DNA from: Polaromonas sp. SP1
GTDB taxonomy: Bacteria > Pseudomonadota > Gammaproteobacteria > Burkholderiales > Burkholderiaceae_C
Length of the DNA: 64,000 nucleotides
NCBI RefSeq assembly: GCF_003711205.1
Contig: NZ_CP031013.1
Coordinates: 2,894,501 to 2,958,500 of the forward strand
Reading direction: 5' to 3'
The position numbers and the translations under genes were made by a program. Each line of letters starts with the position of its first letter. The stretch's first letter is position 1. The notes under the pieces are model-generated. The model saw only the letters and a list, made by a program, of their open reading frames with translations. It was not told the DNA's origin and ran no database searches. Shown piece after piece: positions 53,930 to 62,012 of the stretch.

Positions 53930-55868
53930 AGCGCCCGCGCATGAAGAGGGCGTCGAGCTCTTTGATGCTGACCTGGCGCCAGGTCGGCCGGCCGTGGTTG
54001 CACTGGTCGGAGCGCTCGGTGGCTTCCATCTGGCGCAGCAGGGCGTTCATCTCGTCCAGCGTGAGCTTGCGGTTGGCGCGCACCGCGCCATGGCAGGCCA
54101 TGGTCGACAGCAACTCGTTTTGCGCCCGCTGGATCACGGTGCTGGCGTCGTGCTGCGCCAGTTCGGCCAGCACGCTGCGGGCCAGCTCGACCGCATCGCC
54201 TTGCGCCAGGCTGGTGGGCACGGCGCGCACAGCCAGGGTTTTGGGCGAGAAGGGGGTGATCTCCAGGCCCAGCGTGGCCAGGGTCTGGGCGCTGGCTTCG
54301 GCTGTGGCCACTTCCTGCGGGCTGGCAGGGAATGTGGCGGGAATCAGCAGCGGCTGGCTGGCGATGCCGGCGCCGTCGCCGGCGTCCATCTGGGTTTTCA
54401 GGCGCTCGTACACGATGCGCTCGTGGGCGGCATGCATGTCGACGATGACCAGGCCCTGGGTGTTTTCAGCCAGCACGTAAATGCCCTGAAGCTGGGCGAT
54501 GGCGCGGCCCAGCGGCCAGTCGCCGGCGGGCAGTTGCTCGTTTTCCATCACCGTTCGGGCTGAGCTTTGCCTGTCCTGAGCTTGTCGAAGGGTCGACGCC
54601 GCTGTGGTATCAAGCCCTTCGACCCCTTCGACCCCTTCGACAGGGCTCAGGACGGGCGGCTCAGGGCGAACGGAAGATTTTGCAGGCCACATGGCTTCAA
54701 AGTCCGACACGCGGTTACCGCCGTTTGCTACAAAATTAATAGCGGGTTGTGCCCATCCCGCCTGGGCGAAAGACCGATTTGGCTCCAAATCGCCGTTGGG
54801 CGCCCCGGCCACCGCAGCAGCGGTAGTCACTGCCGAGCGCGGCACGGCCAGCGCGTTCTCTGTCGCGTGGCGCACCGCCTGGTGCACCTCGCGGCTGTCG
54901 CGAAAGCGCACCTCGATCTTGGTCGGGTGCACATTGACGTCCACGCGGGCCGGGTCGATCTCGACATACAGCGCATACACCGGCTGGCGGTGGCCGTGCA
55001 GCACGTCTTCATACGCGCTGCGTGCCGCATGGGTGAGCACCTTGTCGCGCACATAGCGGCCATTGACATACGCGAACTGCTGGTCGGCGCGTGAGCGGGC
55101 GGCATCCGGGATGCCAGCCACGCCCCACACACGCACGGCAGGCAGGCCGTCGGCGCGGCGGGCGCTGCTTTCGTAGCTGACGGCGACGGATTGCTCGACA
55201 AACTCGCTGCCCAGCACATCGGCCAGGCGCTGCTGGTGGGCCTTGTCGCCGCTGGCGGCGCGCCACTGCTCTACCAGCTTGCCTTCGTGCCAGATGGCAA
55301 AGCCCACATCGGGCCGCACCAGCGCATGACGGCGCACGGCCTCGATGCAGTGCGCCAGCTCGGTGGCGTCGGTTTTCAAAAACTTGCGGCGCGCCGGCGT
55401 GGCGTAAAACAGCTCACGCACTTCCACGCTGGTGCCGCGGCTGCGCGGTGCGGGCTTGAGCTCGCCGGTGCGCCCGTCAAGCTGCCAGGCGTGGTCGTCG
55501 GCGGCGGTCCGGGACAGCAGCCTCATGTCGGCAATGGAGTTGATGGCGGCCAGCGCCTCGCCCCGAAAGCCCATGGTGCCCACGGCTTCCAGGTCCTGCA
55601 GCGAGGCGATCTTGCTGGTGGCGTGGCGCCGCAGCGCCACCGGCAGCTCTTCGCGCGGAATGCCAAAGCCGTCGTCTTCCACCAGGATCAGCCGCACACC
55701 GCCGGCCAGCAAGCGCACCGTCACCTGGGTGGCGCCGGCGTCCAGCGCGTTGTCGACGAGCTCGCGCACCACGGAGGCCGGGCGCTCCACCACTTCGCCG
55801 GCCGCGATCTGGCTGATCAGTTCGTCGGGGAGCTCGCGGATAGGGCGGCGGGTGGTCGTGGTGATCAT
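53928..55868 (-). CDS. mutL: DNA mismatch repair protein MutL
   Basis: A 646-aa mismatch-repair ATPase. The N-terminal GHKL domain is complete: 'ISQIAAGEVVERPASVVREL' with catalytic E36, 'DNALDAGA', 'DDGFGI' and 'GFRGEALAAI'. The C-terminal dimerisation domain starts near residue 455, with 'QLQGIYVLAENTQGLVIVDM' and 'HAAHERIVYERL', and ends 'LDALFMRGR'. No endonuclease DQHA(x)2E motif is seen; HAAHE occupies the equivalent place. The linker (about residues 360-440) is made largely of repeat DNA: element copy 7 and a long inverted repeat encoding VEGVEGVEG. The true start is ATG 55868, not the longer frame to 56225. Confidence 0.95.
   Translation of the reverse strand: MITTTTRRPIRELPDELISQIAAGEVVERPASVVRELVDNALDAGATQVTVRLLAGGVRLILVEDDGFGIPREELPVALRRHATSKIASLQDLEAVGTMGFRGEALAAINSIADMRLLSRTAADDHAWQLDGRTGELKPAPRSRGTSVEVRELFYATPARRKFLKTDATELAHCIEAVRRHALVRPDVGFAIWHEGKLVEQWRAASGDKAHQQRLADVLGSEFVEQSVAVSYESSARRADGLPAVRVWGVAGIPDAARSRADQQFAYVNGRYVRDKVLTHAARSAYEDVLHGHRQPVYALYVEIDPARVDVNVHPTKIEVRFRDSREVHQAVRHATENALAVPRSAVTTAAAVAGAPNGDLEPNRSFAQAGWAQPAINFVANGGNRVSDFEAMWPAKSSVRPEPPVLSPVEGVEGVEGLDTTAASTLRQAQDRQSSARTVMENEQLPAGDWPLGRAIAQLQGIYVLAENTQGLVIVDMHAAHERIVYERLKTQMDAGDGAGIASQPLLIPATFPASPQEVATAEASAQTLATLGLEITPFSPKTLAVRAVPTSLAQGDAVELARSVLAELAQHDASTVIQRAQNELLSTMACHGAVRANRKLTLDEMNALLRQMEATERSDQCNHGRPTWRQVSIKELDALFMRGR
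54551..54673. repeat. large imperfect inverted repeat inside mutL
   Basis: Two arms of about 44 bases (54551-54595 and 54629-54673), with cores CTGAGCTTGTCGAAGGGTCG and its near complement, flank a short spacer. Three tandem 9-base units CCCTTCGAC lie at 54615-54641. The CTGAGC-TTGTCGAAGG core is a widespread extragenic palindrome in proteobacteria. Here it is in frame in the MutL linker and encodes LSPVEGVEGVEG...LRQAQDR. Confidence 0.85.
54727..54780 (+). repeat. GCTAYCAAA element copy 7 (inside mutL)
   Basis: Head GCTACAAAATTAATAGC (54727-54743) and a diverged body with CGCCTGGGCGAAAG. It is antisense to mutL and read in frame, encoding the segment around SFAQAGWAQPAINFVANG. Confidence 0.7.
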
Positions 55869-56025
55869 TGCTGGGGATTTTAGGGGTTTGCCCTTTTTGG
55901 CGATCAAAAGTTGCGCAGAGCCCGGTGGGAGCCATGGGTTTGCGTCCCGAACTTGTAATATTCTGTTGCTTGCGCATAGGCGCTGCGCCAGGTCCCGCCG
56001 ATTTGCCCGCCACTTGAAGGAAGCC

Positions 56026-56679
56026 ATGCCATTCAAAAAAATACCTCTGCTTTTGTCTGTCTGGGGCTCTTTGTCCCTGTTCAGTGCTGCCCAGGCGCAG
56101 GGCACGCAAGCCCCTGTGTGTGTGCACGATGAAAGTGTCAAAGAGAGATTTTTGCCGGTGGAGCTTTTCACCGGCAGCCCCATGCCCGCCGGCAACGAGC
56201 TGGTCATGGTCCCGGTGGACCGCACTTACACCTTCAGCGACGAGCTGCCGGACGGCTCGCTCGCCGGCGGCGACGTGACGCTCAAGGGGCCTGTCGCATG
56301 GCAAGGGCAGGGCGGCAAGAACTACGAGGTTTACGAGCGCAAAGTGCCGCGGGCCTTCGAGCGCTACGCGATGACGGCAGACCGCACGGGCATGGGCCGG
56401 GTGTTTGACCAGCGTATCGGCAACATCACCAACGAAGGCAAATACCCGATCGGCCTGTGGACCCAGGGCCAGAAGCGCACCTACGGTACGTATTACGAAT
56501 TTCCCCGCGGCACGCGCTACGAGCCTTCGCACCTCGAAATAGAAAAACTTTCCTGCGTCTGGCAGGGCATTCCCGGCGCCATGCAGTACGGCTACAAGAC
56601 GAGCGGCAGCAGCTACGGCTACGTCTATGCGCCCGGCCAGGGCCTGGTACACGTGATGACCCGGGTGCGCGCGAACTGA
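56026..56679 (+). CDS. hypothetical secreted protein
   Basis: A 217-aa protein with a signal peptide cut near AAQAQG. The mature part has two cysteines (CVHDE and LSCVW). 'GLWTQGQKRTYGTYYEFPRG' and 'EIEKLSCVWQGIPGAMQYGY' are its most distinctive stretches. I do not recognise a family. It starts 157 bases from the divergent mutL start. DedA follows after 80 bases on the same strand. Confidence 0.75.
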   Translation: MPFKKIPLLLSVWGSLSLFSAAQAQGTQAPVCVHDESVKERFLPVELFTGSPMPAGNELVMVPVDRTYTFSDELPDGSLAGGDVTLKGPVAWQGQGGKNYEVYERKVPRAFERYAMTADRTGMGRVFDQRIGNITNEGKYPIGLWTQGQKRTYGTYYEFPRGTRYEPSHLEIEKLSCVWQGIPGAMQYGYKTSGSSYGYVYAPGQGLVHVMTRVRAN

Positions 56680-56759
56680 CGAACGGATGCCAGGCGGCAT
56701 GGCCTGAGCGCGGAACGGGCATTCGGGAAAGCGTGCGGGCACCTGTCAAAATCGGCGAT

Positions 56760-57419
56760 ATGGAACTAGCCGCATTTCTCATCGATTTCATCCTTCACGT
56801 CGACAAGCACCTCGAGGCCTTTGTCACCAGCTACGGCGCCTGGGTTTACGCGCTTTTATTCCTCATCATCTTTGTCGAAACCGGCGTGGTCGTCATGCCG
56901 TTTTTGCCGGGCGATTCGCTGCTGTTTGTGGTGGGCGCCATGTGCGGCGTGGGCCTGATGAGCTTTCCGGTCGCGGTGGGTTTGCTGTTTGTGGCCGCCG
57001 TGCTGGGCGACCAGTGCAACTACACCATAGGCCGGGCGCTTGGGCCCAAGGTCTTTCAGTGGGAGAACTCCCGCTGGTTCAACAAAAAGGCCTTTGACCA
57101 GGCCCATGCCTTTTACGAACGTTACGGCGGCGTCACCATCATTGCGGCGCGATTCATGCCCTTCCTGCGCACCTTCGCGCCTTTTGTGGCGGGTGTGTCG
57201 GACATGACGCGCAGCAAGTTCACGCTCTACAACGTGGCAGGCGCCGCTTTGTGGGTAGGCGGCATCGTGACGGTGGGTTACTTCTTCGGCAACATCCCGT
57301 TTGTCAAAACCCATCTCGACAAAATCATCTGGGCCATGATCCTGATCCCCGGCCTGATCGTGATTTTTGGCGCGTGGAAAGCCAGGCGCAAGGCCATGTC
57401 GGCCGTTCCCCCGGCCTGA
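56760..57419 (+). CDS. DedA family membrane protein
   Basis: A 219-aa DedA/Tvp38-type protein, now known as a family of lipid scramblases and flippases. Conserved features are 'FVETGVVVMPFLPGDSLLFV' with its acidic residues, 'LGDQCNYTIGRALGPKVF', 'FYERYGGVTIIAARFMPFLR' with the essential Arg, and 'FAPFVAGVSDM'. The length is normal. It is expected to be in the inner membrane, important for envelope integrity. The Rieske oxygenase gene starts 90 bases downstream. Confidence 0.93.
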   Translation: MELAAFLIDFILHVDKHLEAFVTSYGAWVYALLFLIIFVETGVVVMPFLPGDSLLFVVGAMCGVGLMSFPVAVGLLFVAAVLGDQCNYTIGRALGPKVFQWENSRWFNKKAFDQAHAFYERYGGVTIIAARFMPFLRTFAPFVAGVSDMTRSKFTLYNVAGAALWVGGIVTVGYFFGNIPFVKTHLDKIIWAMILIPGLIVIFGAWKARRKAMSAVPPA

Positions 57420-57509
57420 ATCCCGCACGGGGCGGGAATAACCCGGTGTGTGGGAGTTAGTAAGTAAGCGTATTATTTATCCTGCACCCTCATTCCTGTG
57501 CGAGGTCCC

Positions 57510-58844
57510 ATGAACGCGCCGCCCCTTTCAAGCACCGAACTCTCCCGCTGGACGCAGCCCGGCTCCAGCCGTGTCCCTTTCTGGGCCTACACCGATGCGC
57601 AGCTTTACCAGCGCGAGCTGGAGAAAATCTTTTACGGCGCGCACTGGTGTTATGTCGGGCTGGAAGCCGAGATCCCCAACGTGGGCGATTACCGGCTCAC
57701 CCATGTGGGCGAGCGCCAGGTGCTGATGGTGCGCGACCGCATCGCACCCAAAGACCGCGCCACCGACCACGGCATACGCGTGGTGGAAAACCGCTGCGCC
57801 CACCGCGGTGTGCGCTTTTGCCAGAACCCGCAGGGCAATGCCCGCAGTTTTGTCTGCCCCTACCACCAGTGGACCTACAAGCTCAACGGCGACCTGGCGG
57901 GCCTGCCCTTCAAGGACGGCGTCAAAGAGGCCGATTGCGTCAACGGCGGCATGCCGGAAGGCTTTGACCTGAAGGACCACGGCCTGACCAAGCTGCGTGT
58001 GGCGGTGCTGCACGGCCTGGTGTTTGCCACCTTCAGCGAAGACACCGAGCCGCTCGAGGACTACCTGGGCCCGCAAGTCATGCCCTGGCTCAACCGCATC
58101 TTCAAAGGCCCGGAAGGCGCACGCAAACTCACCTTGCTGGGCTACAACCGCCAGCGCATTCCGGGCAACTGGAAGCTGATGATGGAAAACATCAAGGACC
58201 CATATCACCCCGGCCTGCTGCACACCTGGTTCGTCACCTTCGGCCTGTGGCGCGCCGACCAGAAAAGCCGCATGGTGATGGACGAAGATGGCCGCCATGC
58301 CGTGATGATTTCGCGCCGCAACGAGGGCGGGCAGAACGCCGCAGTCACCGAGGGCGTGACGTCCTTCAAGGCCAACATGGCCCTGCACGACGACCGCCTG
58401 CTGGACGTGGTGCCCGAGCCCTGGTGGAAAGTGCCTGACCCTTCCAATCCGGGCAGCGACATCATGCCCACCGTCACCATGATCACGCTGTTCCCCAGCC
58501 TGATCATCCAGCAGCAGGTCAACTCGCTGAGCACCCGCCACATCGTGCCGCGCGGCCAGGGCGAGTTTGATTTCATCTGGACGCACTTCGGCTTTGCCGA
58601 CGACACGCCCGAGATGACGCAGCGCCGCCTGCGCCAGGCCAACCTGTTCGGCCCGGCGGGTTTTGTCAGTGCCGATGACGGCGAGGTGATCGAATTCAGC
58701 CAGGCCGGTTTTGCGCAGGCGGGCGACAGTGGCTCTACCTTGTGTGAGCTGGGCGGAACCGGCACCGAGATGACCGAACACATGGTCACCGAGACTCTCA
58801 TCCGCAGCATGTATGCCTACTGGAAGAAGGTCATGGGCTTATGA
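57510..58844 (+). CDS. Rieske oxygenase large subunit, NagG (salicylate 5-hydroxylase)-like
   Basis: A 444-aa oxygenase alpha subunit. The Rieske ligands are C96, H98, C116 and H119 (NRCAHRG and CPYHQW). The mononuclear iron site has D230, H233 and H238 in 'ENIKDPYHPGLLH'. Strings such as 'SSRVPFWAYT', 'HWCYVGLEAEIPN', 'NGGMPEGFDLKDHGLTKL' and 'FVTFGLWRADQKS' correspond closely to NagG, the large oxygenase component of salicylate 5-hydroxylase as I remember it. The substrate is therefore probably a hydroxylated or amino-substituted benzoate. The small subunit overlaps by 4 bases. Ferredoxin and reductase genes are not in the window. Confidence 0.87.
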   Translation: MNAPPLSSTELSRWTQPGSSRVPFWAYTDAQLYQRELEKIFYGAHWCYVGLEAEIPNVGDYRLTHVGERQVLMVRDRIAPKDRATDHGIRVVENRCAHRGVRFCQNPQGNARSFVCPYHQWTYKLNGDLAGLPFKDGVKEADCVNGGMPEGFDLKDHGLTKLRVAVLHGLVFATFSEDTEPLEDYLGPQVMPWLNRIFKGPEGARKLTLLGYNRQRIPGNWKLMMENIKDPYHPGLLHTWFVTFGLWRADQKSRMVMDEDGRHAVMISRRNEGGQNAAVTEGVTSFKANMALHDDRLLDVVPEPWWKVPDPSNPGSDIMPTVTMITLFPSLIIQQQVNSLSTRHIVPRGQGEFDFIWTHFGFADDTPEMTQRRLRQANLFGPAGFVSADDGEVIEFSQAGFAQAGDSGSTLCELGGTGTEMTEHMVTETLIRSMYAYWKKVMGL

Positions 58845-59335
58845 CAACAAGCGAGCAAGGACTGCAGCGCCTGCTGCTGCAGCAAGAGGTCGACCAGCTC
58901 AACGCGGCATACGCGGCGGCGCTGGACGAAAAGCGGTTTGAAGCGTGGCCGGATTTTTTTGTGGAAGACGGCCGCTACAAGGTGCAGGCCCGCGAGAACT
59001 TTGACCGGGGGCTGCCGCTGGCGCTGATGGCGCTGGAAAGCCGCGGCATGATGAAAGACCGGGTCTACGGCGTCACGCAGACGATCTATCACGGGCCTTA
59101 TTACATGCGCCACATCATCGGTGCGGCGCGTGTTGTGTCGCAAGAAGGTGAGGTCATCAAGGCCGAAGCCAACTACGCAGTCTTTCGCACCAAACCGGGC
59201 AGCGTGAGCGAGGTCTACAACGTAGGCCGCTATATCGACGAGCTCATTAAAAAAGACGGCCTCCTGAAATTCAGGAGCCGTCTTTGTGTGTATGACAGCG
59301 AGATGATCCTCAACTCGCTGATTTATCCCGTCTGA
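58841..59335 (+). CDS. Rieske oxygenase small subunit, NagH-like
   Basis: A 164-aa beta subunit with the cone-shaped NTF2-like fold of ring-hydroxylating dioxygenases: 'DQLNAAYAAALDEKRFEAWP', 'RYKVQARENFDRGLPLAL', 'HGPYYMRHIIGAARVVSQEG'. Beta subunits support the alpha hexamer. It overlaps the alpha gene (ATGA). Its 3' part contains a perfect-looking terminator hairpin (59246-59285) encoding residues about 136-148. Its stop is directly next to that of the convergent lipoprotein gene. Confidence 0.87.
   Translation: MTTSEQGLQRLLLQQEVDQLNAAYAAALDEKRFEAWPDFFVEDGRYKVQARENFDRGLPLALMALESRGMMKDRVYGVTQTIYHGPYYMRHIIGAARVVSQEGEVIKAEANYAVFRTKPGSVSEVYNVGRYIDELIKKDGLLKFRSRLCVYDSEMILNSLIYPV
59246..59285. 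terminator. two-way terminator inside the nagH-like gene
   Basis: AAAGACGGC(C)TCCTGAA and its complement TTCAGGAGCCGTCTTT form a 16-bp stem with one bulged C. On the minus strand the stem is followed by six Ts, so it is the intrinsic terminator of the glycine-zipper gene at 59336. On the plus strand it lies 50 bases before the nagH-like stop. Confidence 0.85.
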
Positions 59336-59554
59336 TTATCTTTTCTTGCCGACCTCATTGCCGATGAGCGCACCGGCTGCCGCACCGCCAATGGTGGCAA
59401 GCGGACCGCCGAGCAGCACGTTACCAGCGACACCGCCTACCACAGCGCCTGCAGCGGTGCCGATCTGGGCGTTGGTCGGGTGGCTGGCGCAACCCGTCAT
59501 GGTGGCAAGAGCAAGAACACAGGCCGCAGCTGTCATCGAAAATTTTGAAATCAT
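59336..59554 (-). CDS. glycine-zipper 2TM lipoprotein
   Basis: A 72-aa lipoprotein, signal ending TMTGC (Cys 22). The mature part is a glycine zipper, 'IGTAAGAVVGGVAGNVLLGG', then 'IGGAAAGALIGNEVGKKR'. The OsmB/Rick_17kDa-type domain is expected to insert in or span a membrane. It is a paralogue of the gene at 59706; their mature parts agree at most positions. A terminator follows inside the neighbouring gene. Confidence 0.87.
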   Translation of the reverse strand: MISKFSMTAAACVLALATMTGCASHPTNAQIGTAAGAVVGGVAGNVLLGGPLATIGGAAAGALIGNEVGKKR

Positions 59555-59650
59555 TGGGTTTACCGGTTGCGGACTTCATGGTGAAGCCACTGGTTGTTGA
59601 TGTTGTGACTGACCGGCGGATCTTAAGCGGGCGGAACAGTGTGAAACGGG

Positions 59651-59680
59651 TTCGCAGAGTGGTTGGAACCACTCTGCGAA
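59651..59680. repeat. perfect palindrome between the glycine-zipper genes
   Basis: TTCGCAGAGTGGTT and AACCACTCTGCGAA form a 14-bp perfect stem with a GG loop, 26 bases after the stop of the second lipoprotein gene. No T run follows on either strand, so it may be an mRNA 3'-end stabiliser or a weak terminator. Confidence 0.6.
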
Positions 59681-59705
59681 GCTACTTACCTTTTTTTACC
59701 GAAGC

Positions 59706-59921
59706 TCAGCGTTTTTTGCCGACTTCATTACCGATCAGGGCGCCGGCTGCTGCACCGCCCACGGTGCCGAGCGTGCCGCCCAAGACGGCATTGCCCACCA
59801 GGCCGCCGGCCACTGCGCCAACGCCGGTGCCGATTTGTGCATTCGTCGGGCTTGTGCTGCAACCGCCGAGGCCGATGAGTGCCGCTGCTGCTGCTGTCGA
59901 CAGGATAAGTTTCGTGTTCAT
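59706..59921 (-). CDS. glycine-zipper 2TM lipoprotein (paralogue)
   Basis: A 71-aa lipoprotein, signal ending GLGGC (Cys 21), then 'PTNAQIGTGVGAVAGGLVGN' and 'VGGAAAGALIGNEVGKKR'. It is the tandem paralogue of the gene at 59336, with identical last 13 residues; the two signal peptides differ much more than the mature parts. Small glycine-zipper lipoproteins are often stress-induced, which is inference here. The 213-base gap upstream (59922-60135) probably holds its promoter and shows nothing else clear. Confidence 0.87.
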   Translation of the reverse strand: MNTKLILSTAAAAALIGLGGCSTSPTNAQIGTGVGAVAGGLVGNAVLGGTLGTVGGAAAGALIGNEVGKKR

Positions 59922-60135
59922 GGTTGTTTACCTTTGCTAAGAGTTTCAGGCTCCTGCTGATGACATTCACTGTGAAGTCCCGGCCCTGCCTGTGACCTCA
60001 ATGTAGGTGGGCAGCCGTTCCAGGGCTGTAGGAGAAGGTCGCCGCAGACTGTCGGCCCGCTGCAGTCTTAAGTGGTAATCCCGGCGCTCAGGCGGTCTGG
60101 CGGCCTGCGGTGATTCGCACCCGGTGCGCCGTTGT

Positions 60136-61527
60136 CTACACCGTGCGGTTGCGGGCCAGCGGCGGGTTTTTGGCGAAGTAGCGCGAGATGCCGCGCATCA
60201 GTGCGTCGGCCAGTTGGGTCTGGTACTCGTCGCTGCGCAGCTTGGCTTCTTCGTCGGGGTTGCTGATGAAAGCGGTTTCCACCAGCACGCTGGGAATGTC
60301 CGGCGCTTTCAAGACCGCGAAGCCGGCCTGCTCAACCTTGGGTTTGTGCAGCTTGCCGACATTGCCTATCTCGCCCAGCATGGCGCTGCCCAGCTTCAGG
60401 CTGTCGTTGATCTGCGCGGTGGTGCTCATGTCCAGCAGGGCTTTTTGCACCTGCGCATCCTTGGCCTTGACGTTGATGCCGCCTACAAGGTCGGCCGAGT
60501 TTTCCTTGTCGGCGATCCAGCGTGCGGCGCTGCTGGACGCGCCCTTTTCACTGAGCGCAAATATGCTGGCGCCTTGCGGCCGGGCGGTGAAGAAAGCGTC
60601 GGCGTGGATGCTGATGAAGAGGTCGGCCTGCACGCGGCGCGCCTTCTGCACGCGCACGTGCAGCGGCACAAAAAAGTCGGCGTCGCGTGTGAGGTAGGCG
60701 CGCATATTGGGTTGCGAGTTGATGCGGTCGCGCAGGCGGTGGGCGATTTGCAGCACCACGTCTTTTTCGCGCGTGCCGCCAGGGCCGACGGCGCCCGGGT
60801 CTTCACCGCCGTGGCCCGGGTCCAGCGCCACGATGACGAGGCGGTCGGTCTTGTTCCTGGCGATCAGGGCCGCTTCGGGTGATGGCCTGGCGCCGCCCGG
60901 GCCCGGGGTTTTGTCCTTGTCTTTTTCTGCAACGGCTGCCGGCGGCGGTTTGCTGCCTTCCTGCTTGCCGGACTGTTTTGCAATCAGGTCGGCAATGGGG
61001 TCGCTGCCGGTCGTGGGAGAGGGGGACGAAGAAGCGCCGGCCTGCTTGTCCGCCAGCTTCTCGGCGATCAGCGCTTCCAGCGGGTCGGCCACCTGTGTCG
61101 GGTAAAGGTCAAACACCAGCCGGTACTGGTAGGCCGCGACCGGGGGCAGGGTAAAGACCTGCGGCAGGATGGGTTGCTTGAGGTCTATCACCAGCCGCAC
61201 CACGCCGGGCGCGTTTTGCCCGACGCGTATGCCCGAGATATTGGGGTCGTCGGACTTCACCTTGGCCACCAGCTCGCGCAGCGCGGGGATGAGGTCTATG
61301 CCTTCAATGTCGACGGCCAGCCGCGGCGGCTCGGCGACGAAAAACTGGCGCGCCTTGATCTCGCCGTCGGACTCGATGGTGAGCCGGGTGTAATCCTTGG
61401 ACGGCCAGACGCGCACCGCCACGATGGTGGCGCCGCGTGCGATGTGCTGCACGCCCAGCAGCAGCACCACGCTGCCCAGTTGCAGGGCATTGCGGCGGGT
61501 CAGGGTCGTAAGGGCCTGCCGCTTCAT
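60136..61527 (-). CDS. amiC: N-acetylmuramoyl-L-alanine amidase (AmiC-like)
   Basis: A 463-aa periplasmic amidase cutting the peptide from peptidoglycan at septation. The N-terminus has a twin-arginine-like signal 'TLTRRNALQLGSVVLLLG', as in Tat-exported E. coli AmiC. An AMIN domain (about residues 35-140) targets the septum. A Pro/Ser-rich linker follows, and the Amidase_3 domain has 'IVALDPGHGGEDPGAVGPGG', 'DLFISIHADAF' and 'VLVETAFISNPDEE' with the zinc His/Glu ligands. The start overlaps the tsaE stop (ATGA). The longer frame to 61710 is not used. Confidence 0.92.
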   Translation of the reverse strand: MKRQALTTLTRRNALQLGSVVLLLGVQHIARGATIVAVRVWPSKDYTRLTIESDGEIKARQFFVAEPPRLAVDIEGIDLIPALRELVAKVKSDDPNISGIRVGQNAPGVVRLVIDLKQPILPQVFTLPPVAAYQYRLVFDLYPTQVADPLEALIAEKLADKQAGASSSPSPTTGSDPIADLIAKQSGKQEGSKPPPAAVAEKDKDKTPGPGGARPSPEAALIARNKTDRLVIVALDPGHGGEDPGAVGPGGTREKDVVLQIAHRLRDRINSQPNMRAYLTRDADFFVPLHVRVQKARRVQADLFISIHADAFFTARPQGASIFALSEKGASSSAARWIADKENSADLVGGINVKAKDAQVQKALLDMSTTAQINDSLKLGSAMLGEIGNVGKLHKPKVEQAGFAVLKAPDIPSVLVETAFISNPDEEAKLRSDEYQTQLADALMRGISRYFAKNPPLARNRTV

Positions 61528-62012
61528 GCGAGCAGTTCCGCGCCTGTGGGCGTGTGGGCTGTGAGGGTGACGGCGCGGGTGTCGTCCGGCAGGACTTCCA
61601 GGTGCAGCAGCAGGTCCGGTTGCGGCAGGTGTGGGCCGGCCTTTTCCGGCCATTCGACCAGCTTGAGGCCGGTGCTGGCAAAGATGTCGCGCAGCCCGGC
61701 TTCTTCCCACTCACGTGGGTCGTTGAAGCGGTAGAAGTCAAAGTGCCAGATGTTCATGCCGGGAAGCGTGTAGGGTTCGACCACCGCGTAGGTGGGGCTC
61801 TTGATGCGGCCTTCAACGCCCAGGCTTTTCAGCAAATGGCGCACAAAGGTGGTTTTGCCCGCGCCCAGGTCGCCCTTCAATTCGATCAGCGCGCGGCCGG
61901 TGGCCGGGCGCCTGGCCAGCGCCTGCGCGAACGCTGCCGTGGCCGCTTCGTCGGGCCAGGCAATGTTTTTTACAATCAGCGGGTGTCCGCCAGCAACTCT
62001 TTGAGCAGTCAT
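61524..62012 (-). CDS. tsaE: tRNA threonylcarbamoyladenosine biosynthesis ATPase TsaE
   Basis: A 162-aa ATPase needed for the t6A37 modification of ANN-reading tRNAs. Walker A is GDLGAGKTT; 'IKSPTYAVVEPY' and 'IWHFDFYRFNDPREWEEAGL' are the conserved TsaE motifs, and 'LVEWPEKA' the Walker-B-like strand. The pair tsaE-amiC is conserved in proteobacteria. The start at 62012 overlaps the beginning of the divergent queG frame. Confidence 0.93.
   Translation of the reverse strand: MTAQRVAGGHPLIVKNIAWPDEAATAAFAQALARRPATGRALIELKGDLGAGKTTFVRHLLKSLGVEGRIKSPTYAVVEPYTLPGMNIWHFDFYRFNDPREWEEAGLRDIFASTGLKLVEWPEKAGPHLPQPDLLLHLEVLPDDTRAVTLTAHTPTGAELLA

Noticed and set aside
54567-55094. Plus-strand frames across the mutL linker
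   Set aside because: They are translations of the inverted repeat in the wrong strand; the typical LSKG/RAQDG strings come from the repeat itself.
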